NCBI GenBank assembly: GCA_918807975.1
Contig: OU964928.1
Coordinates: forward strand, 1,736,001-1,800,000
Source: Aplidium turbinatum
Taxonomy: Eukaryota; Chordata; Ascidiacea; Aplousobranchia; Polyclinidae
Direction: 5' to 3'
DNA length: 64,000 nucleotides
Below are positions 11,201-21,200 of this stretch, in pieces. Under the pieces are notes generated by a model. It saw only the letters and a list, made by a program, of their open reading frames with translations. It was not told the DNA's origin and did no database searches. Made by a program: the position numbers and the translations under genes. Each line of letters begins with the position of its first letter. Within the stretch, counting starts at the first letter, position 1.

Positions 11201-14200
11201 ATGTATGTACAATTGTACATCAAAACATCATATTTCAACATCAAAACATCAGACAGTTTGCTCAAAACATCAGATCTGATGTTAAAACATCAGATGTGGT
11301 AACGTGGCTTTTGTTATTGCTGTCGATAGTGACGTATTCTCGAGCAGTGTTTCCACTTTTTGGTCCTTTTGAAAAAATTAAAAATAAATGAAAAACTGGA
11401 CTTTGGGCCTTGCCAGTGCCATTGAAAACAAATTTTTTTCGGTAATTTTTTTTTTGAAATTTATTCTTGAATGTTCAGTTTACGCATTTTAATGCTTAAT
11501 TTCCGTTTGAAAATTTCATTTAGTATGCCTTTAAGATGCACGGATTACAAAACCTCTTTGTTCGTTTCGATGACGTCCGTAAATTTACAGGTGTTGGCAG
11601 AGGAAACGGTTCTGATCTAACGATGCAAGTTATAGTGAAAGGCGAAGAGATTCTAATGTGCAAATTTGCCGAAGATTACAATTGCAAGGTTGGTGCTTGT
11701 TATACAGGGTGCGGTAGAAAAACCCACCACATTTCAAACTAGGAAAAAGAGGCAAAATTTATAAGCAATCAAAACATTTATTGTCTCATCTCAAAGTGAA
11801 GAAGTTACAATTTGATGTATTTTGCTCATTTCGCTCAAAAGCCTCAGTGCCGAAGCGTGCTTGCGAGCTGAACGATTAGGAGATTGCAAAATTGACTCTT
11901 TTACAGCAAGGATGTTTGTTGGAGTTTGAACACTTCGAGGCCTTCCGGGTGGATGTCGCTTTAGTGCTGAACCCGTAGCTCTGAACTTTTTGACTCGGAG
12001 CATTACAGATTTTCGATTGGGACCAGGATCGTTATGGTTTAGTTTAAAATGAGTCTTAAAATTTCTTAATTTCCCCATTTCTAATGAAATCTTCCACAAT
12101 AAATGCACTGTGTTCGCTAGTCCAGGCCATTTTATATACAGTCTTACAGATAAAAAATTTAAAAAATGTGCACAAAACATTATTTACTTATAAAAACTAA
12201 AACATGAAAAACAAATGGTAGGTCTTTTGCTGCAAAATTTCAATTCAACCTCCTGTTAGACTGCTACAGCTTTGGTACAATAACAATTTGAAATGAGGTA
12301 AGTTTTTCTGTCGCACCCTGCTGTATGAAATGCCCAAGTGTACAAGTACAGTACAAACAATATGATATTCTGATAGATAAGATATAATTTATTTAGGCTG
12401 ATACAGTATCTTAGAATAAAGTTTCCAAAAAGGCTTTCTTAATCAGAGGTTTTCCAAAAAGGCTTTCTTGATCTGAAGTTTTCCAAAAAGGCTTTCTTAA
12501 TTTGAGGTTTTCCAAAAAGGCTTTCTTAATCTGAGGTTTTCCAAAAAGGCTTTCTTAATCTGAGGTTTTTCAAAAAGGCTTTCTTAATCAGAGGTTTTCC
12601 AAAAAGGCTTTCTTAATCTGAGCTTTTCCAAAAAGGCTTTCTTAATCTGAGCTTTTCCGAAAAGGCTTTCTTAATCTGAGCTTTTCCGAAAAGGCTTTCT
12701 TAATCTGAGGTTTTCCAAAAAGGCTTTCTTAATCTGAGGTTTTCAAAAAAGGCTTTCTTAATCTAAAGTTTTCCAAAAAGGCTTTCTTAATCTGAGGTTT
12801 TCCAAAAAGGCTTTCTTGATCTGAAGTTTTCCAAAAAGGCTTTCTTAATCTGAGGTTTTCCAAAAAGGCTTTCTTAATCTGAAGTTTTCAAAAAAGGCTT
12901 TCTTAAGGCCGAACCTTTCCAGTTAGAATTCTCACAACGATTCATTTAATGAAGATGTTTGAAAGCCCCGACAGTCGGCTTGCCCCTGCCACCAACTTTA
13001 CAAAACTATCACTGCACAGCATGATATTTCTAAAATAATTGTTTTCAAAATTTCTTTTACACCCTTTAACACTAAATTTCAATCATGTTTGGTTTGCAAA
13101 GATTTGTATATAGCCTACTGTACAGCATTTTTGCAAACATTGCTGAATATCGCAATGTGGCAGTCTAATACGATACACACGATTCTACGTTGATGTTAGA
13201 ACTGCTCAAAACAAAAGTATATTCTAGAATATTCCATTTCTTTGTAGCGCACATATTTTTATTTCATTTGATATCGTTTCGTTGTAAAATCAAAACAAAA
13301 CCGAAACGTACCAAAGGCTCCCCTGCACTTTTGGCTTGCAATCGTAAGCCCCCTAGTAAACACCAATCTATTTCGTTTCCCAAAGGCTCCCCTGCACTTT
13401 TGGCTTGCAATCGTAAGCCCCCTAGTAAACACCAATCTATTTCGTTTCCCAAAGGCTCCCCTGCACTTTTAGCTTGCAATCGTAAGCCCCCTAGTAAACA
13501 CCAATCTATTCCGTTTCAACACAAAACTGTTCATACTGATTGGATTTCTTTTTGTATTAAATTCATATAATTATTTTTTATTTAATGAATTCTAAATGAA
13601 ATCGTCATATAGTTGGTCGCTCATCTTGCGGTTAAACCTCAAACTTGGTGCAGCAGGGAATTGAACCATCACCCATGTGTTCCGGAGGCTCATTTGCCTT
13701 ACGAGCGGAGTCAAACCTGCTTCTCGGGTCGGTCCAGGCAAAATTTGTTGTGTTTACGCCTCGCTAAATTGTTGCTTGCGTCTTCACCTGCGGGAAAGGC
13801 GCCTTCTCAAAGGAAGGGCAACACTCTTTCGTTTTGTTTCAGTTTTTAATGCAATGTTAGATGCCGTCCAGATGGCTGCAACTTAATATAAGTTCAATAG
13901 TTTAATAAAAATCTATTTTTAATCGAAGTTTGGCAGAGAAGAACAAAATAAAAAATAAACAAGCTGGTGAAGCTCCCTGAACGCAGCAAGTGTCTTCCTA
14001 CAGTCTTGAGAGACGCTCCATAATGGCACAACCAATCAACAGTGACTGCACCTACTTTGAGTGCCACGCTTTTTTTAGCACGCATAAATGTTCCACGCTC
14101 GATGTAGAAGGAAAACGTTATTCTAACCCTGAATCTCAAACTATCTTAAACATTATCAACTCTGTTGGAGCCTTGACAATTTTTTAAAACAGTTTTGTTT

Positions 14201-15459
14201 ATCAATGGTCAAACTCAACATATTTGAAGTCGACTTGCTGGATCTGATTCTAGTAACTGGTGAAAGCAACCATGCCGCGGCAACAAAGAGTGCATGTTTG
14301 AGACTCGCAGAATGCCGCGAGCAGTTGGGCGAGATGCCTGCAACCTATCTGCTTGGAAGTTGGATCGGGAAGGCTGCCCACAGATTCACCGTTTGTGAGT
14401 TGTGACGCAATAAAGCTGTTCTCTCAAAACTGATGATTTGCATTCAGAATTAGAAACGTTGGATTTTTCACAACAATTATAACTCTCGAAGCATTTATTG
14501 TATAAAAATTGCCAATGGCTTGTCATTTACCATATGAAAATTATTTCTAAAAATGAAAAAAAATGAAAAGAAAAAAATGTATGAAACAAGCACACAAAGC
14601 AGATTCATTCTACGATTATCAATTACTTACAAAACAACCTCAATATTTCAGATGTCCAATCACACGTACAGTACGTAAGATGTTCTATTAATTATGAAAT
14701 GTATTTAATACTTCATTTCGATCGCGAACGCGCTTTAACGTTTGTGTTTTGTCTCTTCTACTATTCTTAGATGCCTAAAATGTCATTGCGCGTAGTTTTT
14801 CCCTTGATGGTCTCATTGCTGTTTCTTTCCGACAAAGAAAAATAAATTGAATTGAATTGAATTGAAAAATAAAACATGAAACTGGTAACAGGAAGTGACG
14901 TAGTTATTTATCTCTACCTATTATGGTTTAATTTCAGGCTTCTCACAATCCTCAAGAAAACAGCGTCACGTGTGACGTCATTGATTGCCCGACTCTTCGT
15001 GGTGACGTCAAATTTAGATTTACTTCAAGCGATGTGAGAATACATTTATAGTTTACTTATTTTATTGAAATAAATTTAAAGTTGATTAAATTACGCTTTT
15101 TATCATATTTATAAGTAAAAGTTTTTGCTTGTTACCTTGCCGGAACAAAGTCGTTGTTACAAATGTTTGGGAAAAGACCAACTTTCCTATATCTCTTTTT
15201 GAATACGATATTTTCAGTTTAAAAGAAATTGAACAATGAATTCCTTTAAACTTTTGTCGTTCCGTAGACATCTCTGCCACGTGGTTATGACGATTGCGCC
15301 TTTTACTTTTGGCTCAACACCGGATTCGTTGATAACTGTCAGGTGACTTTATCACGTGATCAACTTGACAATCCTCACAAGAAGAAGACATGGCACATTT
15401 TCAAAGAAGACTTTTCGATAGAAGTTACATTCGAGAACACAGACACAACCAATCCGTGA
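2228..15459 (+). CDS. VSP: Voltage-sensing phosphoinositide phosphatase (VSP)
   Basis: A membrane voltage sensor drives a PTEN-like enzyme that removes 5-phosphates (and some 3-phosphates) from PI(4,5)P2 and PIP3 at the inner plasma membrane. Coding exons: 2228-2643, 4463-4672, 5835-5966, 7118-7235, 7646-7808, 8305-8386, 8909-9059, 9343-9529, 11591-11688, 14938-15033 and 15268-15459. All phases join, giving 614 residues (Ciona VSP has 576). Visible parts are an acidic N-terminus with PEISDLWW, S1 about 152-174, S2 184-206, S3 about 212-240, and S4 with Arg253, 259, 262, 265 and 268. The basic linker [19 protein letters not shown] follows, then the active-site loop HCKGGKGRT (Cys399, Arg405), FQGVETASQ, and a C2 domain from about 465 ending [10 protein letters not shown]. 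The start could instead be ATG 2264 (MNDFINGSF), which looks more like the Ciona N-terminus. Nothing is missing. The convergent neighbour is the CAP gene. Confidence 0.95.
3112..3705 (-). repeat. Two copies of an old tRNA-like SINE-type repeat in VSP intron 1
   Basis: The stretches near 3112-3220 and 3595-3705 align with each other base by base over about 100 bp (each holds GTCTTGCC, ACAGCC, TGCTTT, GGTGTCG and CATTGA/ATTGAA in the same order). On the minus strand GGTTCGAC resembles a tRNA B-box. The copies are clearly diverged. Short open frames here are non-coding. Confidence 0.45.
5030..5225 (+). repeat. Dispersed unclassified repeat, part 1
   Basis: This segment of VSP intron 2 (starting near GGGGGGTTCCAAGGG and ending near CTCTCAACGGCCCTAAG) matches 19608-19810 in the CAP gene in order and orientation, including CGGCCCGGGA and GGGCCTGAG blocks. 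I recognise no family. Confidence 0.5.
5434..5631. mobile_element. hAT-type MITE in VSP intron 2
   Basis: The left end CAGGGTGCTCAA and right end GGGCACCGCTG are imperfect inverted repeats of the well-known CAG-GGTGCCCA type. The flanks GTTTATCG (5426-5433) and GTTTAGTG (5632-5639) agree at 6 of 8 positions, as expected of an old hAT target duplication. There is no coding content. Confidence 0.6.
6163..6452 (+). repeat. tRNA-derived SINE, family A, full copy
   Basis: Head: GTTAGCTCAGTGGTTACGCG (A-box) and GCGCTGGTTCGACTC (B-box), followed by GCTTGAGCAACGCATTTC and ending GCCAGTCCGAAGATAAAGAT. It has the RNA polymerase III tRNA-type promoter layout but no foldable tRNA acceptor stem, so it is a SINE and not a tRNA. 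It lies in VSP intron 3 in the sense direction. Confidence 0.8.
9547..9740 (+). repeat. Dispersed unclassified repeat, part 2
   Basis: It matches 19827-20040 in the same orientation over its whole length (shared GTTCAGATCAT, TGATATGATCA, GTGCAAATCAA and TAACACCCAAA/GAACACCCAAA blocks). It lies in VSP intron 8. At 19608-20040 this part and the 5030-5225 part lie side by side. Confidence 0.5.
11705..12320 (-). mobile_element. Mariner-like DNA transposon, deleted copy
   Basis: The inverted ends are CAGGGTGCGGTAGAAAAAC (left) and, read on the minus strand, CAGGGTGCGACAGAAAAAC (right), each next to a TA dinucleotide. On the minus strand an open frame (12180 to 11791) encodes a mariner N-terminal DNA-binding region ([45 protein letters not shown]). 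The catalytic domain is absent, so the element is not autonomous. It begins only about 16 bases after the splice donor of VSP exon 9 and is antisense to that gene. Confidence 0.82.
12421..12906 (+). repeat. 29-bp minisatellite, about 17 copies
   Basis: A tandem array of GGTTTTCC-AAAAAGG-CTTTCTTAATCTGA units with a period of 29 bp. Units differ by one to three bases (TCAGA, TCTGA, TTTGA, TTTTCCG variants). It lies in VSP intron 9. The period is not a multiple of three and the array is not coding. Confidence 0.93.
13311..13517 (+). repeat. 69-bp tandem repeat, three nearly identical copies
   Basis: Units begin CCAAAGGCTCCCCTGCAC at 13311, 13380 and 13449 and differ at only one or two positions. 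Because 69 is a multiple of three, the array is open on both strands, which creates a tempting but unsupported frame. It lies in VSP intron 9. Confidence 0.93.
14725..14863 (+). repeat. Retroelement 3' end with pentamer tail
   Basis: It contains TCGCGAACGCGCTTTAACG, then TTTTGTCTCTTCTAC, then GATGGTC, and ends in AATAAA followed by (TTGAA)n. The same block order occurs at 33875-34595, and on the minus strand at 35835-36010 and 53110-53215. The coding part of the element is not seen, so LINE versus SINE cannot be decided. Confidence 0.6.
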
Positions 15460-15604
15460 TTGGTCGTTGTTTTATGACGTCACAATGCAAGTAGTCTGTT
15501 GTGTTTTGATGACTTTAGAGACGCTGAGATTGGTTTGCTTTGCTTTGCTTCAATGATTTCGCACTTTTTTTGATTTATATTTACAAAATACTGGGAAACA
15601 CATA

Positions 15605-15610
15605 AATAAA
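15605..15610 (+). terminator. Polyadenylation signal AATAAA for VSP
   Basis: A canonical AATAAA lies about 146 bases after the VSP stop codon in an AT-rich stretch, a plausible 3' end for the transcript. Confidence 0.55.
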
Positions 15611-18219
15611 ATATCATCGTCTATGGGAATTTGTTTACAGTAACTCTCCCCAGCAAACAGAGTTGGTTTCTTGGATGCCTCTGTAGAGCACTGACATTTT
15701 TTTCGTCTGAGCGGAAAATCAGCCAGTCTTTGGTTTCATCATCCAAGTCACGTAGACCTTCTACTGCATGAGAGAGTTAAAGAATATTGTTGTTGATGAT
15801 GTGGTCTACGGTCTGTCCCTCAGCACCACATTCACAAGAAGAGAAAGAGGCCATTCCCCATACGGGTGAGGCAGATATATGCGGTTCGATCATGACACAC
15901 CAATGGGACAGGTATCACTTTATGCCACTCATTCTATATACACGAATAACTTGTTACTCGTGTATATGAACAGAGAAACTGAGAAACAGAGAAACTGTTA
16001 CTCGCTGGAAACAATTTTTTGCTACCATGATTAAAATGTTGGAGCATTTTGCAAGACTTTGATGTGACTCGACACGGAATCGAACCCGGTACACCAGTAA
16101 CAGTAATCCTTTGCACGCCATTGACTTGCATTTGGTTTACCCAATCGAACTCAACTTGCGTCAATAGGAGCCTCGGCTGGGTCATCACATGAACACTCAC
16201 GCTGCCACTTTCGTTCACACTTTATTGCATCACAATGCAAGAGTTGGTAGCATAAAATTTCGAAGGCAATCTGACGTGAAACTACATTGAAGATACATAA
16301 ATGGGAACGTGGAATCAGTGGAAGAATTAGATATGAAAGCAACACCCCAGACAGCAATATTCGTCATTTTTACATTGGTTCAACGTCTGCAGACAATTTG
16401 AAGATGACGGATTTTGTTGTCTGGCATATATCAAGCACTTGCGATGGTTTGTGATCGCTTAATTATTTCAGTTGCAAAATCAGTCACATTGAAGAAGACT
16501 TTCACACAATCAGGTGAAATGACGTCAGTTTGACGTAGACATGAGGTCAATGTGACGTAAAAATGAAGCCAATGTTTTAAAACTTCAAATTTCAAAAATG
16601 CGCGTGCTGAATTTCATTTTTTAACAAGCAAAATTTAAACAAAAACAATATCTAGAAACTTATATAAAACTCAAAATCAAAAAGATACGTTTTTAGACGA
16701 GCTTTAGCAATTTATTAGCAACATTGACTTCATCAAAAATTCTTAACATTGCGTTACATTGAAGAAACGTTTAATTACAGCATACAGTTTATTTGAATTA
16801 GTTTCAAAATTATTTACAGCAAAAGAAGAAGTGTATCAATTCAGAAAACACAAAACTTCCATATTTTTGTTTGTAAACAACTTAAACATGAAATAATAAA
16901 ACAGTTGTATCTAGCATTCTACAAATTGTTAGACGGCTAAGTAGCTTGGGAAGCAATGGCTGTCAAGTGGGACACACACAATTTTTATAGCAATATTTTG
17001 CGTACAATCAACGTAAAAACGCTTTAATTTTGAAGGAGATGCAAATAAATGAAGCGATACTTCAATGCAGCTTTGAATAATTGCTGAAAGTTAAAATAAA
17101 ACTTTCTTGAATGCTCATCACGATATAGGCAAATAATTACCTACTCTAAATCAATCAATCATTCCAATACTGTCGGAAAGACTTCAAGAATGCAATTCAT
17201 TTTATGTGAAAACAAAGGGCAATAGTTATACGTCTTACAATACAGATGAACTACTTGATAAATTCGCACTATATACAAATAATATGCAATATGTACAGTT
17301 GGAATACATACTATTTTATGTGAGGTACGTTGCAGTATATAATATATTGCAATATGCCAGCAAGATGGTTAACCTAGTCGAGTCGTTTCGAAAGGTACGA
17401 AAAGGTTTATGTTACATGCCGGGAGAATTTAGGTTTTAAAGAGTATCAAAATATTTCTTGATTGTCCGAGATAAAAAAAAAGTCCCATGATTGTATTGTG
17501 GGAGACTTTGTACCAAATACAACTACTTTCAAAAAGAAACGTTAAAACTGCAATATTTCGAATTTTTCTTGCGTTTATTTTTTCTTCAAACGGTTTAAAT
17601 AACCTCGGTTTATACCGATGGGTTGGCAAGGCAACTAAATTTATGGAATCTTTCTTCCATTATCTGCAGAGAATACTTTATCTGCAATGCAATGCTAAAA
17701 ATCTACTTTACATTTCTTTTAAGTGCACTTAGGTGTAGTTCAAAACCGAAAACTGAATGAAAAAACATCAAATTAGAAATAAAATTTAATTTGAAGACAA
17801 TAACAACTTTGAACTTTCGAACAAAAAACAAGTCTGCATACATACACTGTAGCCTACATTGAACTTTCATTAAAAAATCATGAATAAAATCGGGCTGATT
17901 GCTGGATCATAACAAGTTGTTTGACCTTAATCTGTCATCTAAAATATAGTTTTGTAAAGAGTTTAGCTTGAACTGAGACTGAATTACTATAAGTTTTCGT
18001 CAAACGTTTGCTCTCAAGCTTTGCTAAAAAAATTCAGCAATTTCCAAATAAATGATGTAGCTGTCGATTTTATGACTATTGTGAATAAAATTCCTTCCAA
18101 ACGAACGATTTTGCAGATTGATAAATTGTTTCGTGCAATCCAAGACAAAAAAGTGTTTCCAGTTGCTGAATCCAACAATTCAGGAAATTAGTTTGAGGTG
18201 ATTTCTACAAGTTGTTAAG
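15611..18219. other. Intergenic region between the convergent VSP and CAP genes
   Basis: It holds a palindromic MITE (16347-16424) and a tRNA-like B-box on the minus strand near 16085 (GGGTTCGATTCC), probably a SINE remnant. The rest is AT-rich and I see no coding exon. Confidence 0.5.
16347..16424. mobile_element. Palindromic MITE copy
   Basis: Ends CCAGACAGCAA and TTGTTGTCTGG, with TTTTTACATTGGTTCAACG and CTGCAGAC inside: the family described at 53272. The right arm of the inner palindrome is degraded. Confidence 0.7.
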
Positions 18220-21200
18220 TCATCGTCGGGGCGCTTTGACATTTGCCTCAAATTTGTTTCGGAAATTCCCCGGCGGAGAGTAATTCGCTACAGCGAATGT
18301 ATTTCCTTTTCCATCATCGGCCACCCCAACCCCGACCTCCTTCGAATCGACCCAGACAACTTGAGTGAAATGGCCTGAAAAACACAAAACAATCAACAAA
18401 AATAAATTCCAAAGACAGGCAAGACACAACAATACAACAGGGTTGAGCAATATAACAATATATTTTACATATTTACAAATAGTTTAACACTCAAACGTTT
18501 TCGGCTTAACTTAAGCCTTCATCAGGAACCTGAATATATTTATAAAAATGCAATAAATTTCTCCACACTATTGCTTTTAATCGCTGCGTGTTTCTTGATG
18601 CTCATAGTCAGTTAGTTAGTTACCTTCAAGAAGTTGAAATTTATTGCATTGTTATAAATATTTTCAGATTCCTGATGAGGGCTTAAGTTAAACCGAAAAC
18701 ATTTGACTGTTAAAATTATTTGTAAATATGTAAAATATACTGTTATAATGCTCAACCCTGTTGTTGTGTTGTGCCTGTCTTTGGTACAAGAAAGCAAACT
18801 CTCTCCCGAAACTAAAAAATAAATATCGCTATTAAAATAATTTCTTTTTAGGTTTTAGGATTTGGGATTGTGAAATGATTTTAGGACCAAACTAAATTGT
18901 TTTTTCTACTTTAAACCTCGATTAGTGTATGTTTATATATGCTAGTGTATAGTTTTATTCGAATAGAAATGTTAAACTATTCCGACATTTTTAACGCTAC
19001 CCCTCACAACACAAACTTCTCTGGAAAAATAATTATTGTCAAGAACTACGAACAAACCCAAGAACACAGTTTCAACGAAGCCGCTGCTAATAAAAACTAA
19101 ACCACTTTCCTCTAAGAAAACTCGACTAAACGAAACTCAACTAAGTTTTACCAAAATATTGTGCCACTTAGAATGCTTTATGTTGTGATAAAATATTTTA
19201 CTTTTGAATGAAAAGATTTTCTCAAAAGGTTGAATTACGTCACAATGACGTCATTTTAGAATTTAGAGCAACATACCTGTGTTAGAAGAGAATCCAGGCT
19301 TGCTGAATTTATAATCCTTTATTTCGTTGTACCACATGTCGCACATCTCTCCGCCTGAACATTCAATATAATTTGATTAATCTATTGCATTATGTCATTA
19401 AAAGGTCGTCGTGCAAATGGCACCACTATTTAGTCTTACAACTAAAAGTATGCATCCAAATCGGTAGCAGCCTACTACAATTCCCTACGTCATGGATTGA
19501 CTCAAATCTCGTCGACTCAACATTAGCTTGGAGCAGCAGATCCCATCGACGCTGCATGGTCTCACTGCTAGAGACGCCAGAATTGATACTGTACCAGTAG
19601 TGTTGACAAGGAGGGGGTCCAAACGGTACTTTTGGATACGGGCCCGGGATCATTTTAGAGGGCCAGTAACCTTTCCAAATGGCCTGGAAACTTGGAGAAG
19701 CTATCGTGTATTTTTTGGGTATACATAATTTTTCTTAGAAGTGTCTTCATTGGGGGCCTGAGGATCTGATTGGTACCGGGCCCAAATTATTCTCTCAACG
19801 GTCTTGTACGGTACACATCAGTGGCACACGGTGGCCATTTTTTGGATATTCACTTTTCATCTGCAGGCTTTAAACACACAATAGGTTTGCAGTTTGCTCA
19901 ATAGCTGTTCAGATCATTTCAACATAACTAATGTGATATGATCATGACACAAAGAGTCACTGTGCAAATCAAGGATGTGTTTGAAACTTTGTAAAAATGT
20001 TAACACCCAAAAAATGGTCACTGTACGAGTGTACGCTACTGATTCAAAGCATATAACGGAAACACCAGCTGTTGTTTGAATCTGGAACGTGCTGCATTCT
20101 CTCCGTTTTTGGTGAATAAACGAAAAGGAATAAACGAAAAGAAATAAATAAACGCTACACCTGGTAGTGCGGCCCTCCTCCTCCTTAAACCAGTTTTCAA
20201 TTCAACTTTACGTCACAAAATGTTCAGGAAAATTTCATCACAAGATAAAATAATAGATGCTTGGGAAAAGCAAGTATTTGTGCGCAAATATATCACTTCA
20301 CTTGTTGTCTAGTTGAAACACAAGCATTTTCAAATCTAAACTCTAAACGCAGCTACTGTATTCGAAACTATAATGAATTGCGTCACAAGCAGCTTTTGTT
20401 GAGTAACGTTGCAAGAGGTGACGCTCTTTTCATAGAGATATTAAAGTCTGGAGATTTAACATTTTGTAAACTTTGTAGCGTTCATATGATGGCATTGTTA
20501 GTTTCCCCAATAGCTAGCACCATATTGCTCAACGATTATTCTCGATCAACTGGCATCGTTTTGTAAAGATACCACTCTCTACATAAGAACCTGCAACTGT
20601 ACCAGCATATCCTTGATCCAATCTTGGTAGGCAATACTCATCCCATCCTATATAACCTGTCTTTCCATAACCCATTCACTCTTTTTTCGCCCCATCCTTA
20701 CCTGTAACTTTCCGTTTGTCTGACGAGAATTTGTAAGCGACATTCTCTCCATAGTCGTTACCACTGCTGTGCTGCAACCGCGAAATCTGCGCGAGATGGT
20801 CAGCCCATTTCTGCGCAGCCTTCTCCAGCTTTTCAGTCACGACAAGTCTACACAAGTGACGTCAAGGTCATAGTTGAACTTAGTTGCAGCTATAACGTTT
20901 AAATCAGTGGCGGAGCCAGGAAGGGCGGTCGCCTCTCTTAGAACAGAGAAAAGTAACGTTATTTACGGAGTATTTGCAAGGTCGGATTAATGTAGATGTA
21001 GACATTATTGCGTTTTGGTGAAACCACTCCTTTTCTCCCACTAAGGCTACTTGCTGGGGTCTTCCCTGGTTTAAATGGAATCTTGAAACCTTTAATTTTA
21101 AAGAGTTCATAAAATCACACAAGTATTTCAATTTTTTTTCGATATTCCAAAGCAAAAGCATTCCAACGTTTAAATTAAAAATTGGAATGTTTTTGAAGCG

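Larger units (their letters stand above)
18409..18784. repeat. Long inverted repeat (fold-back) in the last CAP intron
   Basis: The arms 18409-18561 and 18635-18784 are reverse complements with a few differences (shared CCAAAGACAGGCA, CAACAGGGTTGAGCA, TATTTTACATATTTACAAAT and ATGCAATAAATTT). Each arm carries the CTGATGA...GAAA motif listed separately. The left arm begins about 34 bases upstream of the acceptor of the final CAP exon. Related arms occur at 32100-32298. Confidence 0.85.

Noticed and set aside
13190-13570. Open frame with three 23-residue repeats ([16 protein letters not shown]...)
   Set aside because: It is the 69-bp intronic tandem array; the opposite strand is equally open and no splice sites or homology support a protein.
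20905-20930. Transposon-like end CAGTGGCGGAGCCAGG in a CAP intron
   Set aside because: A single end only; the inverted partner was not found nearby.
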